DNA from: Dryococelus australis
Lineage: Eukaryota > Arthropoda > Insecta > Phasmatodea > Phasmatidae
DNA length: 64,000 bases
Assembly: GCA_029891345.1 (NCBI GenBank)
Contig: CM057009.1
Coordinates: 312,530,184 to 312,594,183, forward strand
Direction of reading: 5' to 3'
The translations under genes were made by a program, and so were the position numbers. This document shows positions 34,795-47,167 of this stretch, one piece after another; positions within the stretch are counted from its first letter, which is position 1; every line of letters starts with the position of its first letter. Below the pieces are notes generated by a model. It did not search any database. It saw only the letters and a program-made list of their open reading frames with translations, and was not told where the DNA came from.

Positions 34795-36075
34795 TGTATG
34801 GTAATGTAGTAGAGTTTAAGGTACTGCAACTTAATTAGAAGATTTGCTATAAGTGTATGAATGTTATAATGGCATGTGAATTGTTTTAAAGAGCAAGCCA
34901 TAGCTATTTTTGATGTAGGAGAAAAACGACCTTATGTTTATAATTATGGCGAAGAATCACAAAAGGGCACAACTGTGTAGTAGGTTAGTTTAGGCGGATT
35001 TTCCCTTATATTCATTTTTCAGTTTTCCGTATTCATTTCATCACTGCCAGAGGAGCCTGAGCGCAAGAGTAGAAGATATGGGGAGGACCTTGCCACTCCA
35101 TCTTCCTTCATCAGCAACTTTCTTCTCTGGGGTCCAGACCACAGGGACAGCCCCCTTTCCAGCACCACATCTGCAGTGTGGGAGGATTGAAGCCTTGCTT
35201 CTGATTTGACATGCATGTAAACTCGTCTACTTCAAAAAATTGTGTGTACTACATATTCCTTCCAAACAAACTGTCCTGCCAGCACAAAGAGCTTAAGTCC
35301 TGTCCCCGTTTATGGTGTTATAAACTGTGGAAATATAAGTCAACATATCTTGTAATTATCGTGTGAAATATCTTTGAACAGCTTTTAATTAATAATACTT
35401 GCAATGTTGACTACTATTAAGAATGTAACATGCCTAGTGAATTGGGCCGAGCGAGTAGGTATTGAATACTGTGGTGGAAAAAAACTTCTCCTAAATTGCG
35501 ATTCCAATATAGCTCAAGTTGTTAAAATTGAATTTTTCTGTTAATTCACTACAAGCACGTTTATTTGAAACTACACATATAAAAATATGTTTCGTTCATG
35601 TTAAAGCTATAGTCAAGAAATGTGAAAATAGTCGCCTGCATCTTGGAACACTGATTGAAGATTATTAAAGAAATGTTACTAGAACGTAGCCCTAATACAA
35701 GTGAAAAATTAACACTACTGTGCTGCGGAAAATACTTTGCAGAACTTTTCTCAAGTTGACTCGTCCGCCCAAGCAGATCGGTCATGGACGTCTAACCTCT
35801 ACCAGGCGCAAGGCTACATCACTCGCGGCGCGTGGCACTCACGATGCTGTCACGTGCCTCCTCGTGGCAGCGTTCAGAACTAAACTGCTTGTATTTTCTT
35901 GCCCCTCCGGGATACTTTGAGCCGCATATTGGTGTGTATAAATAAGCGCCCGCCAGCCTAAATATTCATGCAGTCTTCCTCTACGAGTGATATGTGCTGG
36001 CAAGGGGATAACTTCGATATTGGTATGCTGTGTTAGGCTTCATGGTGCTAGGTGCGGGAATTTTCAAAGTTGAAA
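34795..36075 (+). repeat. 3' LTR of gypsy element B
   Basis: It begins TGTATGG just after the purine tract and includes TATAAATA at 35937-35944. The last 890 bp match the 5' LTR with many substitutions and small gaps (for example a deletion around 35880 relative to 29570-29590), so insertion is old. Confidence 0.75.
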
Positions 36076-36679
36076 AGGTATGTAATTATCAAAAGATCTA
36101 TTGAACTAGAAGCATAACTATAAGCATACATAGTACCTTTAAAGGTATACTGAGTATTTAATCACACATTCCTGAATGTTTAATGCAGGGTATAACACAC
36201 ACTAGTAGAAATTATGATGCGAAATTAGTGATAGTTTCCAGAAATGGCCAGTAAATAACTAAAAATAAGTATGATTAATTAGAAAACAAAAATTAAATTT
36301 CTAGATTCCTGGCAAATATGGTGAATTTGGAGGATAATCCACAGTTGTATACAATGTTCAGATAAGTTACCAACTGATTCCCAACAGGATGATTTAGAGT
36401 CTAAGTTCAGAATTATATACAGAATTATATGATGTTAAGAAGTTTTTCATAGATTCCTGTCAGAAGTGAACTCTCGGCTATAACACATATATATGCCAAG
36501 AATTCTGATCATATATTTTTGCCAAATGGGTTGAACCAAATAACTACAGAATTATTATAGTATGCAAAATATGTACTTATCTATTTCTGCCATATTGATT
36601 CTTAATAATTTCACAATTTTATCATTGTAAAAGTATGCCGATAATATACTGATAAATTCATACTGGGATTGTTTAACTC
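36076..36679 (+). repeat. ~70 bp satellite array, plus orientation (right locus, part 1)
   Basis: TTCCTGGCAAATATGG, GATTCCCAACAGG, GATTCCTGTCAGAAG, TTTTTGCCAAATGGG and TTTCTGCCATATTG lie near 36303, 36375, 36449, 36517 and 36585, intervals of 68-74 bp. It resumes at 40080 after the pogo-like insertion. Confidence 0.85.
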
Positions 36680-39600
36680 TAGAGTGCGGCAATTCAGATC
36701 ACTCGGCAAATCCAATCATAATAAGAAATCTGGTAACACTGCAAGCAGCGAGCAGGGAGAAGAATTTGTCATCTCATTAGTCTTGGTGTTCAGTTAGTGA
36801 AAAGTTTTCACCAGTATCATTAAATTTGCAGTATACAAGGATAACATTGTAGACACCAGGGAAGTTTCAAAATGATTTTTTACCTTTAAATGAACATTCG
36901 TGTTCAAAATAAGGCCCCACAGTCACAGAAATTGGTATTTTTGTAGTATCTTGGTTTTGTCTTGTAGCTCACTCATTGAAATATAATATCTGTGTATTTG
37001 TTCCAGTAAAAAGTAATTTACACATAACAGTTAGGGCTTCAGAGCTGAAAGACAACCAAGCAAGGTAATTCTGATCAAGAAATTGAGGCTATAACAATCA
37101 TAATTAAAATGCATATCTGTGCTCAACAGAAGACAGAATGAGCCAAAGTTACCTCCAAATCTTAATAGATAATACTTGTTATTGTTTCATAGCCAAATAA
37201 ACTCAACTGTCAAAGAAAACTGTATGTTTGGTGTTTCAAGGTCAGTCCAGGGATAAACATTATTTTAGTGTCTTATAGCTGTCGCCCTTCAGTGGTGATG
37301 TTTATATGTTTTATGGGGTGCATTCCTAGCGACTAATGGTTTCGTTGCTGCTGATAATAATGTGGCAGGTCGAACCCTATATCGTTCAAGAACCGGTGGC
37401 TGGCTGGTCGCACTCAGTATAGGCCTAACTGATTAATATTAATATTTTCTATTCCATAGTTACAAGAACAAATTCATCACCCATACATTAAAATATAAGA
37501 CAAGAAGCATAAAATAATACAACAGCAATTTGAGGATTGGTCAGCATACTGTTAAAAAACTCAGCATCCATATAGGGCCTATTGTGTAGAGTTTTCAACT
37601 CTTGTCAATGTGTGTTTCAAATTACAATTTCAATATTAAAATATGGTCTGTGGGAACTATCTTGGCAGAAGATTTATCACGATGCATATCTATTTATATT
37701 AGATTATTAATTTTCCCAGCCTTGATTTGTACCTCAAACCCCTTCTGGAATATAATGCAAAGGCACTAGAAATCCATGCTACCCAAGTGATTAGGTTGGA
37801 CATATAATCTCATGCAATGCTTACCTATTCTTTCATGTATTTTACAAGAGCCTTACTTGTGATGAAGAAATTATGATTGCAAATCAACATAAACTGGTGT
37901 CTTTATACACATCAGATGGTAAGAAACTACAAACCAAAAACACTACCCTTAAGTGGTCCAAGGACTCGATGTCGCAGGCTATAAGCAGCATCCTCCGTGG
38001 GGATACAGCCATCAGAGCAGCTGCTAACTTACATCAGATACCATTTACCACACTTCAATATAGGATCCAAAAAGTGAAATTATATCAGTCATTTGGAGCC
38101 AAAAGTAAAGAATATAAACATAGAGTAGGTCATCCATCTGTACTCAATGCTGGGGGAAAAGAGGAAGTGTGAGGGAGACTGCTTAACTTGTCGAAGAGAG
38201 ACTTTGGTTTTACTACCATTCACATAAGAAATGTAGCATATGTGTACACAGAAGTGAAACATCTCGAAGTTCCCTGGAATAATTCCGAAAAATTAGCAGG
38301 TAAAGATTGCCTTGCTGGGTTCATTCGCAGACATCCTCAACTATGTTTGAGAAAACTGGAAGGTTTATCAAGAATGAGGGCAGCTGCTATGAACGAAAAA
38401 GACTTTAAAAGTTTTTATGAGCTCTATGGAAATTTAACAGCTGAACTAGGACTCGGCGAGAAGCCAGAGATAATTTTCAATGTGGACGAGTCAGGGTTTT
38501 CTTTGATTAACAATCCATCAAAAATAATTTGCAAAAAAGGCCAAAGACAAATCATCAAGCTGACTAGTGTAGAACATGGTGAAAATGTGTCAGTAGTGGC
38601 TTGTTTCAGTGCTAGTGGGGTATACATCCCACCGTTCGTGGGCTGTGCGAATTTGAAATCTGGCTCTGTAGCAGAAATGTCTGAATCTGGTTACATAAAT
38701 GATTACTTGTTCCTCAAATGGAACACAGACTCCCAGGGAAGTGAATACTTATTTTGGATGGGTATGCATTGCATTGTTCACTTAAATGTCTGAACTTCTG
38801 TACAGCTAATGAAATTTAACTTCTCTGTTTGCCCCCACCCCCCCCCCAATACCACACACATCACGATCCCTTAGATCGAACATAGTTCAAACCATTAAAA
38901 ATTATTAACAACCAAGAAGCAACTGCATTCATTCACAAGACCCCAACACAATCAATTACCAAGTCAGACTTTGGAAATATTTTCGCAGCATCATGGAACA
39001 AGGCTGCATCCCATGGGAATGCTAACAAACAATTCCAGTGCATTGGCCTCTACCCATTTAACCCTAAAGTAATCTCAGTGGATAAATTTATACTAACTGC
39101 AGCTTTCCAAGTGAACTATTCTTCAATCCCAACAGGAAGTCCTCCTACTATACCCACTGCAGGTCCATCTTCTGATGATTCTCATGAGTGTTCTCTAGAC
39201 CATGCTAAAAGTAAGTCACATCACCATCATTCCACATCGAAAAACATAGTTGATTGCACCATTTCTCAAGCTTCACCTACCTTGTTTGTACCAGCTTCTA
39301 CTTCAAAGTCTCCCAAAAAGCAGACAAATTCTCTATTAAATGACATCATTCCAACTCCACATAAATCATCCAGAACTCCAAACACTCCGAAACAAACAAG
39401 AAAGAAACAGACAGCTTGACGCCTGACATCAGAAGGAAATATCAAGGAAACTGCAGAAAAAGTTAAAATTGCGACAGAGAAAAAGAAACAGGTGGATGGT
39501 GCCGTGAAAGGGCGTAGACTGTTTGCAGAAAAAGAAATGTGCTCAAGCAAAGAACAAACCCCCCTTAATGAATTATCAAATGATGCACCATGTGGTTTTT

Positions 39601-39992
39601 GCAACAGAAGATGGAGCCAGTCTGCCAACAGAGGGGATTGGATCAAGTTCCAGAAATGTGAAAGCTGCTATCACGAAATCTGTGTTGGTGCTGATGGAGA
39701 AAACCATTTCATATGTGGTAGATGACTGTGATTGTAATTGCCCCTCCATGATAGGCTTTGCCCCTCTCATGATCACAATTAGTCCACCAAATTTTGTGTA
39801 TCCTCTAATTCCATCTTTCACTAGAAATATGTTTTGTGAATGTTAAAGATGGTATTAATATGCTAATTAATAGGTGGTAGCAAATATACATGTTGAAATT
39901 TATGTTCATGTATGTTTATTAACTAATTCTTATTTCCACTTTCCACTTATTTTATTTACAAAACCATTTTAATTGATTGGAATTGCCCTACT

Positions 39993-39998
<6 letters not shown>
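36680..39998 (+). mobile_element. pogo-like DNA transposon A, ~3.3 kb
   Basis: The left end TAGAGTGCGGCAATTCAGATC region (36680-36700) matches the reverse complement of the right end (GATTGGAATTGCCCTACTCTA, 39976-39996) over TAGAGT, GGCAATTC and ATC. It lies inside the 70 bp array, which continues on both sides, and a TA microsatellite begins at the right edge, as expected of a TA-targeting element. The transposase inside is a pseudogene. The boundary call rests on this short inverted match. Confidence 0.65.
37873..39724 (+). pseudogene. pogo/Tigger-like DDE transposase with C-terminal zinc-finger motif
   Basis: The first frame (37873-38172) carries a pipsqueak-type helix-turn-helix: KDSMSQAISSILRGDTAIRA, then IPFTTLQYRIQK. 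The second (38188-38793) carries FIRRHPQLCLRKLEGLSRMR and FNVDESGFS (first catalytic Asp at codon 100). Near 38755 a one-base slip puts the second Asp (GAT GGG) out of frame. Traces of PPNTTHI near 38840 mark the LPPHTTH region. Sequence between there and KSDFGNIFAASWNKAA (near 38960) appears deleted, taking the last acidic residue. The carboxy-terminal frame has CGFCNRRWS, then KCESCYHEICVG, a PHD-like Cys/His cluster often fused to this family. It is inactive. Confidence 0.88.

Positions 39999-40062
<64 letters not shown>
39999..40062. repeat. (TA)n microsatellite
   Basis: About thirty TA dinucleotides start at the right end of the pogo-like element, perhaps grown from its TA target duplication. 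Confidence 0.97.
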
Positions 40063-40066
<4 letters not shown>

Positions 40067-40240
40067 TACACATATATATAATTAAGACATTAAGCCGAAA
40101 ACTTACTGACAGATTCTCTAAAATATTTTCTACTTGACACATAACATCAAAATTTCAATAGTATGCTAAGAATATTTACTCATATACATTTCTGCCAGAT
40201 CTGTTAAATTCAGAGAATTATTACACAAATGTGTAATGTC

Positions 40241-40485
40241 TAGAGACCTGAAAAATTCGGGAGTTCAATGACCTGCAGGCTAGATTCTACAGCCTTATAT
40301 ATACATACATATATTAATATCTACTGCACATTTGTTGTCTGCTGTCACAGTGGAAGGTGACAATTGGACACCATTCTCCAGGAGGTGTTAAACACAGTGT
40401 GAACGAATGGCTTAAGTTATATAAATGCACATGTTACGAATTCTAGCTTGTCCCAAAATGAATCCGCAAATTCTTCAGGCCTCTA
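40241..40485 (+). mobile_element. hAT-type MITE, 245 bp, copy A
   Basis: It begins TAGAGACCTGAAAAATTCGG and ends TTCTTCAGGCCTCTA. Flanking 8-mers GTAATGTC and GTAATGCA match at 6 of 8. The interior matches copies D, B and C. Confidence 0.88.
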
Positions 40486-41084
40486 GTAATGCATTATATT
40501 ATGCCAAGAATGTATTAATAGATTAAAGCTAGTTGAGTTAAACTCTGAGCATACCATGAATTTACAGTTAGATGCCAACCTGTCTCTTGCATTGTATGTA
40601 CATATAAAAATGTAATTTTATGTATTGTAATAATGCCTTTAGAAATTATGTATGTATCCCCACCAGGTGCGATGAACCTATGCAATTGCAGCAATGTTAT
40701 AGTATATCGAGATTTTTGTTATATCTTTACTATGAGATTTGTAGTATTCTTATTACAAAGTTGTATATAGTATGATATTTATTCAGAAAAATATACTGAT
40801 AGATTTCTGCCAAGTGGGATGTGACCCAATAACTACATAATTTTCCATAGCATGCCAAAAAAATTTGATAGATTATGTCATATATGATAAATTCAGATAA
40901 TAATGACATGTGTACAGAATTATATAATTACAATAATTTATTTATAGAGCTCTGCCAGACATACTGGACACTTATGTATGTACATAAGGATGAGAGCATG
41001 AGAAAAAGTTATTGAGAAGTTTTTGCCAGAAGTGATGAACTCCAAGGAAAATGAACACATCAAGTAAATCAAGAAATTAATGAT

Positions 41085-41373
41085 TAGGGAAACCCAAATT
41101 TCGCGAAAAGATTTCATTATGTAATTAATAATACTTTATCTCAGATCCGCTTTCGTGATTGGATGAGCTAGATGTTACGCATCTTAAGTATCTGCCCACT
41201 AATCAGAGATGTACAGTATCAGAGTAACTTAATTCTGATTGACCAGTCAACTAAGAAAATATCTTCTCACATACACATACCACCAATAAGCAAAAAGGAA
41301 ACTGCTTTCATGCTCGGAGGGTAGTGAAATACAGCATGTGCAGAAATCTTTTTGCAAAAATCGGGTGTACCTA
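41085..41373 (+). mobile_element. hAT-type MITE family 2, 289 bp
   Basis: The left end TAGGGAAACCCAAATTTCGC and right end GCAAAAATCGGGTGTACCTA are imperfect inverted repeats. Flanks TTAATGAT (41077-41084) and TTAATGAA (41374-41381) match at 7 of 8. The interior (GATTTCATTA, CTTTCGTGATTGGAT, CTTAATTCTGATTG) recurs at 49421-49701. Confidence 0.85.
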
Positions 41374-42103
41374 TTAATGAAAGATTTCCAATTGGTCTAG
41401 AGATTATATTAAAAAAATTATATAGTATGAGAGTATGACCAAAAATGTCTAATAGACTCCTGCCAAATGTATTGAACTTAGAGGATAATCACAAAATGGG
41501 TACTTGATTTCGAGAAGTTGCTTATACTTTCCCTAAATGAATATTGAACCCAGGACAATAAGTTAAAAAATATGTACAGAATAATATAATGCAGAGAATT
41601 TAACCTCAGATTCCTTTTAGACATGTTTAAGTCATGAGGATAACTTACAATTATATAATACACCTATAATTAACTGATAGATCAAAGCCAGAATTGTTGA
41701 ACTCTTGATTATGCACTTGTATATAATATTGAATATATATTGAGGACTTTAAAACTGATTGCTGCCAAACATACATATATTGGTTTACTCACAAATGTGA
41801 ACAGTATTTTCGAAATTCCAGTTATAGATTTGCACTATATTTGATAAAATTTGATAAATATTCCATTGTATATTGTAAAATATTATGCCAAAATTTATTC
41901 ATAGATTCCTGCCAGACATGTTGAACTAGGAAGTGAAATTTCAAATGTGTAAACTATGATGAGAAATTTACTGCTGATTCCCAAATGTTCATGCTCAATG
42001 CAAAACTTCACAAATGTATATAGTATGTTAATATGCCAAGATTTGACTGAGAGATTCCTCACCAAGGTGTACTATATGCAGAATTGCTTAAGAAAAGCAT
42101 ATA

Positions 42104-43492
42104 CAGTAGACTCTCGGTTATCCGTGAGCGGATTATCCGCTTTGCGGCTTAACCATGGTATATTCAGAAAGACAAAAAATAAATTTAGGAAATTAACTCA
42201 AACACTGCCATAACGAAGTTATTATATAAAACACCCATCTTAACTAATGAAATTCATAACAGGTACTCTCTGAACATAATTGTGGAATGAAATATATTTG
42301 TTAATCAATGCAAATGCAAGTCAAAATATGTTTCCGATGGCACAATGAGCTTAGCTACATCGCAAGACAGCGAGCTGACAACACTGCACAACTCGCTAGC
42401 CTAGCTGCCGCCTGCCAGGTATAGCCGGAACTCGGCATGACCGCTGCATTCCTCCTGCATATCGCATTCCCACTGTTAGTGTCAGTTTTATCTCACCAGT
42501 CAGTAGTTACATTCAGCTTTATTTTTGCTCATTTTCAGCTGAAAAATGTCTGCAAAACTGAAACGTGTGGTTTTAAATATACAGCTGAAGCTGGAAATTA
42601 TTAATAAACTTGAAGGAGGAAGTGTAATAAAACAGCTTTCATTTATGTATGGCATGGGAGAAACAACAATTTGGGATATACGAAACAATAGATCTAAACT
42701 TATTGAGTTTGCGCGCAGTGTGGACTCGACAAGCGGATTGGCGAATAGGAAAATGATGAAACTACAGATGTATGCGGAGCTATATAAGACTATGCAAGAG
42801 TGGTTTAACCAGAAATGTGCTGTGGGAACGCCAGTGTTGGGCTTAGTGTCTGTGAAACAAGCCCAATAATTTTTTGAAGAACTGGGAATGGAAGGCGAAA
42901 CTTGTTTCCTACACTAAACACTGTTTTCCACATGTTGAAACAGCCAGCTGTATACTGCATGCACTGGACAGTGTGGGAGGTGTGTGTGACATAGGCGACA
43001 TGCAGTTCACTTTGCATATCTTTGTTACTGCTCTCCCTCTTACGCAACTTCAGATTCCAGTATCACTCTGTGATAAACACCACACACATCCCATTGCATT
43101 GTTTGTATTAAATGTAACTGCGCATTTCTTGTAATGTTCGTGAGAGAACTACCGTGATTACCTGCATATTTTACATACTTTATATTCAGTTTTTGTAAGT
43201 TAGGAATCAGGGGTGCATAAATTACTCTTTTTTTTTTTTTTTTAATTTCTTGGTTTGTTAATAAATAATAGGGTATGGAAATTATGTGAGGCCGTAAAAT
43301 ATGCGGGTAAATACAATAGTATGTCAAGGATAGGCTATATTTCACACTGAAACACCCAATATTCAGTAACAACAATACGAAACTTAGTGTTGGAAAAATT
43401 ATATTTTTCTCTTAGTATGCAGATTATCTGCGATTTAGGGTTATCTGCGGCAAATGCCCCCTTCAGTATCGCGGATAATCGAGAGTCGACTG
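42104..43492 (+). mobile_element. Tigger-like DNA transposon, internally deleted, 1389 bp
   Basis: CAGTAGACTCTCGGTTATCC at 42104 faces GGATAATCGAGAGTCGACTG ending at 43492, with a TA on each side (42102-42103 and 43493-43494). These ends are characteristic of Tigger/pogo elements. The insertion splits the 70 bp array, which resumes immediately. It keeps only the DNA-binding part of the transposase. Confidence 0.93.
42546..42869 (+). pseudogene. Tigger/Jerky-like transposase N-terminus
   Basis: The 107-codon frame starts MSAKLKRVVLNIQLKLEIIN and includes VIKQLSFMYGMGETTIWDIR, a pipsqueak/CENP-B type helix-turn-helix. MQEWFNQKCAVGTPVLG follows, the start of the second DNA-binding domain, where a stop occurs (42868). 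The DDE catalytic domain is missing from the remaining 620 bp. Such a fragment could at most bind the element ends. Confidence 0.85.
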
Positions 43493-43494
43493 TA

Positions 43495-44840
43495 GTATGT
43501 TAGTATACTGACAAATGTTGATAAATTCCTAATAGAAATATTGAAATATAAAAATTTCTTACTTATATTTTTAATATAATTCCAAGAATATTCTGATATG
43601 ATACTGTCGAAACTACTGAACTAGCTGGATATATAGTTAAAAATATATAGTATGATATGATGCCATGATTTTTAATAGTTTAAAGATAAATGTGTTGAAC
43701 TCTGAGGATAATTCACAATTATATAAGGTATGTCTTGATTTTACTTATATAATCATGACCAGATAGTTGTTCTTGATGTATAGCCCCGTGTATGTATTTT
43801 GTTGGGCAGAAAAGCGAGAATTTAATGTTAGATTCCTGTTAGATGTGTTGAGTTCCTTAGAATATCTATATTTAATATAGTAGGCTTATAATTTACTGAT
43901 ACATTTTCGGCTAATCTGTTGTACTCTATTAATAACAACACAATTGTCCTTTTACATCCAAACTGGGGCACCAGGTTATTTAGCCCAGGCTAAGACTCTT
44001 GTGCCAACCAGAGCAGATTCGCTTAACTGGTTAGCTGATGCATTCTGGATATTAACTTCATCTTTCGGACCCTGTAAACACCCCAAAACATGCCAGTCAG
44101 TTGAAATCAGAGGATTATTTCACAAATGTATATATTACACCAAGTATCTACTAATAGCTTATATCCCAAGTTGTTGAACTCTGAGGTTACTTACAAATAT
44201 AAATACTAATGTTATGATGAACTGATAGATTCGTGTCCAGTCTGATGTAATCTAAGTTATGTATAAAATTATTTTGTAGATTCCTGCCAGGTATGTTGAA
44301 CAATTTAGTTTAACTTACAAATATAAAAGTATGCAGAATACCTACTTATATGTTCCTGCCAGATATGTTGGTCTTTGTTTACCACTAATGTGAATAGTAT
44401 GGTGAATTTTTACTGATAGACCCCTGAACAATCTTTAGCACTGGATGCATAAATTCATTAATATATTAAGTTTAATAGAATGGTGAGAATATTTTCATGG
44501 ATTCCTGAGAGATATGTGGAAGTCGAGGAAATGCACATATGTATAAAGTATGATGTGAAAATATTCCGCACAGGTCTAGAGTATGACTAAAAAAATTACC
44601 TATATATTAATGCCAAATATTTGGAACTTGGAGGATAATCAACATATCTATAATTTATTAGAAGAATTTGCTTACCTATTTCCGAAATTTCTATTGGAAA
44701 CTACTGTGAATTTTCAGGAATGTATACTATTATTACTGTATGCCGAAAATATACTCATAGATTTTTTCAGACCTGTTGGAACTTAGCTTACAAATGGAAA
44801 TAGTAAACCAGAAACTAACTTATAGATTACTGCATCAACT
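43495..44840 (+). repeat. ~70 bp satellite array, plus orientation (right locus, part 3)
   Basis: AGTTGTTCTTGATGTATA at 43765, TCGTGTCCAGTCTG at 44231 and GGTCTTTGTTTACC at 44370 reproduce the order seen at 4531, 4961 and 5100. The last two are 139 bp apart here, 139 at 4961-5100 and 140 at 6053-6193. The site equivalent to the MITE at 5301 has no insert here. Confidence 0.85.
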
Positions 44841-45425
44841 AACTTTAGTTTTTATAATTAATTTTGTTTGATACTATTATGTACACGAAGTATAAATACT
44901 TTTCCATCTGAAAGTGTCTGTATTGTGATTATTATTATTGTCACAATTTGTCATAGGCATTTGAATTATAAGGGCCTAAGTCCCTGCAATGTTGGTGTTA
45001 TAACGAACTAGTGTTCATAATTTATCATTCTATTTGCAGGGAGATATTGTTATGTGTGTGGGCCTGTTGTGCAGTTATGCATTTGTGCAGATGTACTATA
45101 TTCTTGTGTTTAAATGGTGCATATTTTGGCTTTATACCCGCCAGTTCATCATCAGTATTTATGGACCAGTTTAAACTTAATAATCACCACTTAAATTTAG
45201 ATATTTTTCAGTACTTAAGTAAGGATATCCCTATTTAGTATTAATTACCAGTTCCATCAATATCTAGTAACAACTTTTGATTTTCTGCAGTGTTAGTTAA
45301 TTTGTAAGATATATTTGTTCTTCTAAACTGTAATAAACAAGTGTAAATTGTACAATGATTCAGTGTAAGGGAAGGCAGATTTGCCTTAACTGTGCCAAAT
45401 AAAGATGATTTATTATTATTATTGT
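44841..45425 (+). mobile_element. LINE 3' end with hairpin and ATT tail
   Basis: GTGTAAGGGAAGGCAGATTTGCCTTAACTG near 45364 can form the stem AAGGCA/TGCCTT, followed by GCCAAATAAAG and an ATTATTATTATT tail to 45425. The hairpin and flanking GCCAAATAAA wording parallel the LINE 3' end at 24790-24858. No RT remains; the start of the fragment is uncertain. Confidence 0.65.
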
Positions 45426-45429
45426 AATA

Positions 45430-46016
45430 CTATATATAAATTAGAGTATGTTTCACAAACCACAGTGTGGTATGTGTAAAACTAACATTGAATTTAAACC
45501 CTTTCAGCCCTACCGAAATACGGCTTTATGAGCTACACAGAAGAAATTATTTCGGTGTGTGTTGTTCTTGAATCGATACATCACTTGTTACATTGTCACA
45601 ACCAACGAACTGTAGGCTTTGTGCTCGTATATGATAACATGAACAATTCATGACCTCGGAACAGTAGAAAGGTATACGAATCAGTCACCCACAGGGAAGA
45701 TGATTGACAATTGAAACTCGGAATGTACAGTATATCACCGGTCAAAAATTATCTTTCTGCGTGTTATGTGCACTTTTTATATACTGGGTCTGAAAGTGTT
45801 TACAAGCAACTGTTGTAGACTTCGAATTCGTTATGAACATTGAGGTACACAAACATATTTGTATGTTTTCCAAAATAATGTGTTGTAAATATACAACATT
45901 TTAGATGTAGAGTTCGAAGAAAATGTGTGGCAAAATTTTCCAACATTAATATTTTACTTTGTAGCAAGAGTGTTATCGAAGATATGTTGGCCAAACATGT
46001 TTTCGCGATTTTGCAG

Positions 46017-46049
<33 letters not shown>

Positions 46050-47165
46050 AGAGTGTCTGACTCATGTTGTGGCAGGTGTCAAAAGTATGCACGCGGATCA
46101 CTGTGGTTCATCGTCATAGTTAATGATTCTAAGAGACGTGGCCAAATGCGAAAATAATTTTCGCACAAGTAACAACCAATAGCAAAATTAAGACGGATAG
46201 GGAGTTTATGTAGACTCTATAATTGAAGTCTACCACATGCTCCAATTTTTTTTTTTGTGATAGTAAGTCACTGGCTCTAATAACAAGTAAACAAAAACTT
46301 GGGATTTAGCAAGTGGCTGGTACAGACAGAGAAACTAAAATATCGCAAACTTTTTTTTGGCTAACAAGTATTCGATAACACATTAACTTGTTTGCCCTTT
46401 TATGATTGGATGATTTGGTTTTTGCTTGGCTAAGTTTTTTGCAGACCAGTCAGAAACGTTTTGCTTTAGAGTAGCAGAATCCTTATTGGCCCATTGGAAT
46501 GGGATAGTAGCATTATACATACATGACAGCCAATAACTAAAGAAAACTGTTGAATATGTGTACAGTAGGTTGAATCCTAGCAAACAGACAACTTTTCATG
46601 CCGTATACCTTCCTCTGTAAGTATACATATTGAGTATTAGAAAGTAATGTGATCTTACAAAACATTCTTTCCAAGGTAGGTAGACACAAAATTACTACTC
46701 ATTGATTAATGAATAAATTTATTTTATATTGTGTTTTTCTACAAAATAATTACCTACATATATTTATGTTCAAATAATTAGTATCTACAGATACCGCACA
46801 CATTAATTTGATCTGTGAACATAACATGTAAATATTGTAGAACAATTCTTGACTTTATAATTATTATACATGCTTAGCTTGCATCTTATATTGATAATTA
46901 TGATTACACATAGTTTTGCAATACTTTAGATGGTTTAGAAAAACTAATATATGCAATAATCAACTAAAAACCTCTAAAAAATATATATAGTGATAAAAAT
47001 TGTTACGAAGTTGGAAATCGAAGAAGTATATTTTAAATTATATAGAATCTGGAAGTTTCCACAAGTTGTAATGTACATTATTTGAGCAATTTTATAATTG
47101 TTAATGTGTACAGTTTTAAATAAGAATAGGTAGTAGTTTATACATATATGTATATACACACACAG
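45430..47165. other. Intergenic DNA, nothing recognised
   Basis: It contains a short CT microsatellite at 46017-46043 and a TATATGTATATACACACA stretch near 47143. No supported gene. Confidence 0.5.
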
Positions 47166-47167
47166 AA

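Larger units (their letters stand above)
28681..36075 (+). mobile_element. Ty3/gypsy LTR retrotransposon B with both LTRs, decayed
   Basis: Two long direct repeats (about 28.7-29.8 and 34.8-36.1 kb) flank gag, protease, RT, RNase H and integrase in that order on the plus strand. All frames are interrupted, including loss of the protease DSG and of zinc-knuckle cysteines. There is no env-like gene between integrase and the 3' LTR. The right LTR abuts the 70 bp satellite array directly. No clear target duplication is seen because the outer LTR edges have diverged. Confidence 0.88.
40080..42101 (+). repeat. ~70 bp satellite array, plus orientation (right locus, part 2)
   Basis: Same repeat as the left locus. 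The stretch near 41560-41720 (AATGCAGAGAATTTAACCTC, ACATGTTTAAGTCATGAGG, AATTATATAATACACCTA) aligns in order with 5880-6030, so higher-order neighbours are conserved between loci 35 kb apart. Two MITEs are inserted. Confidence 0.85.
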
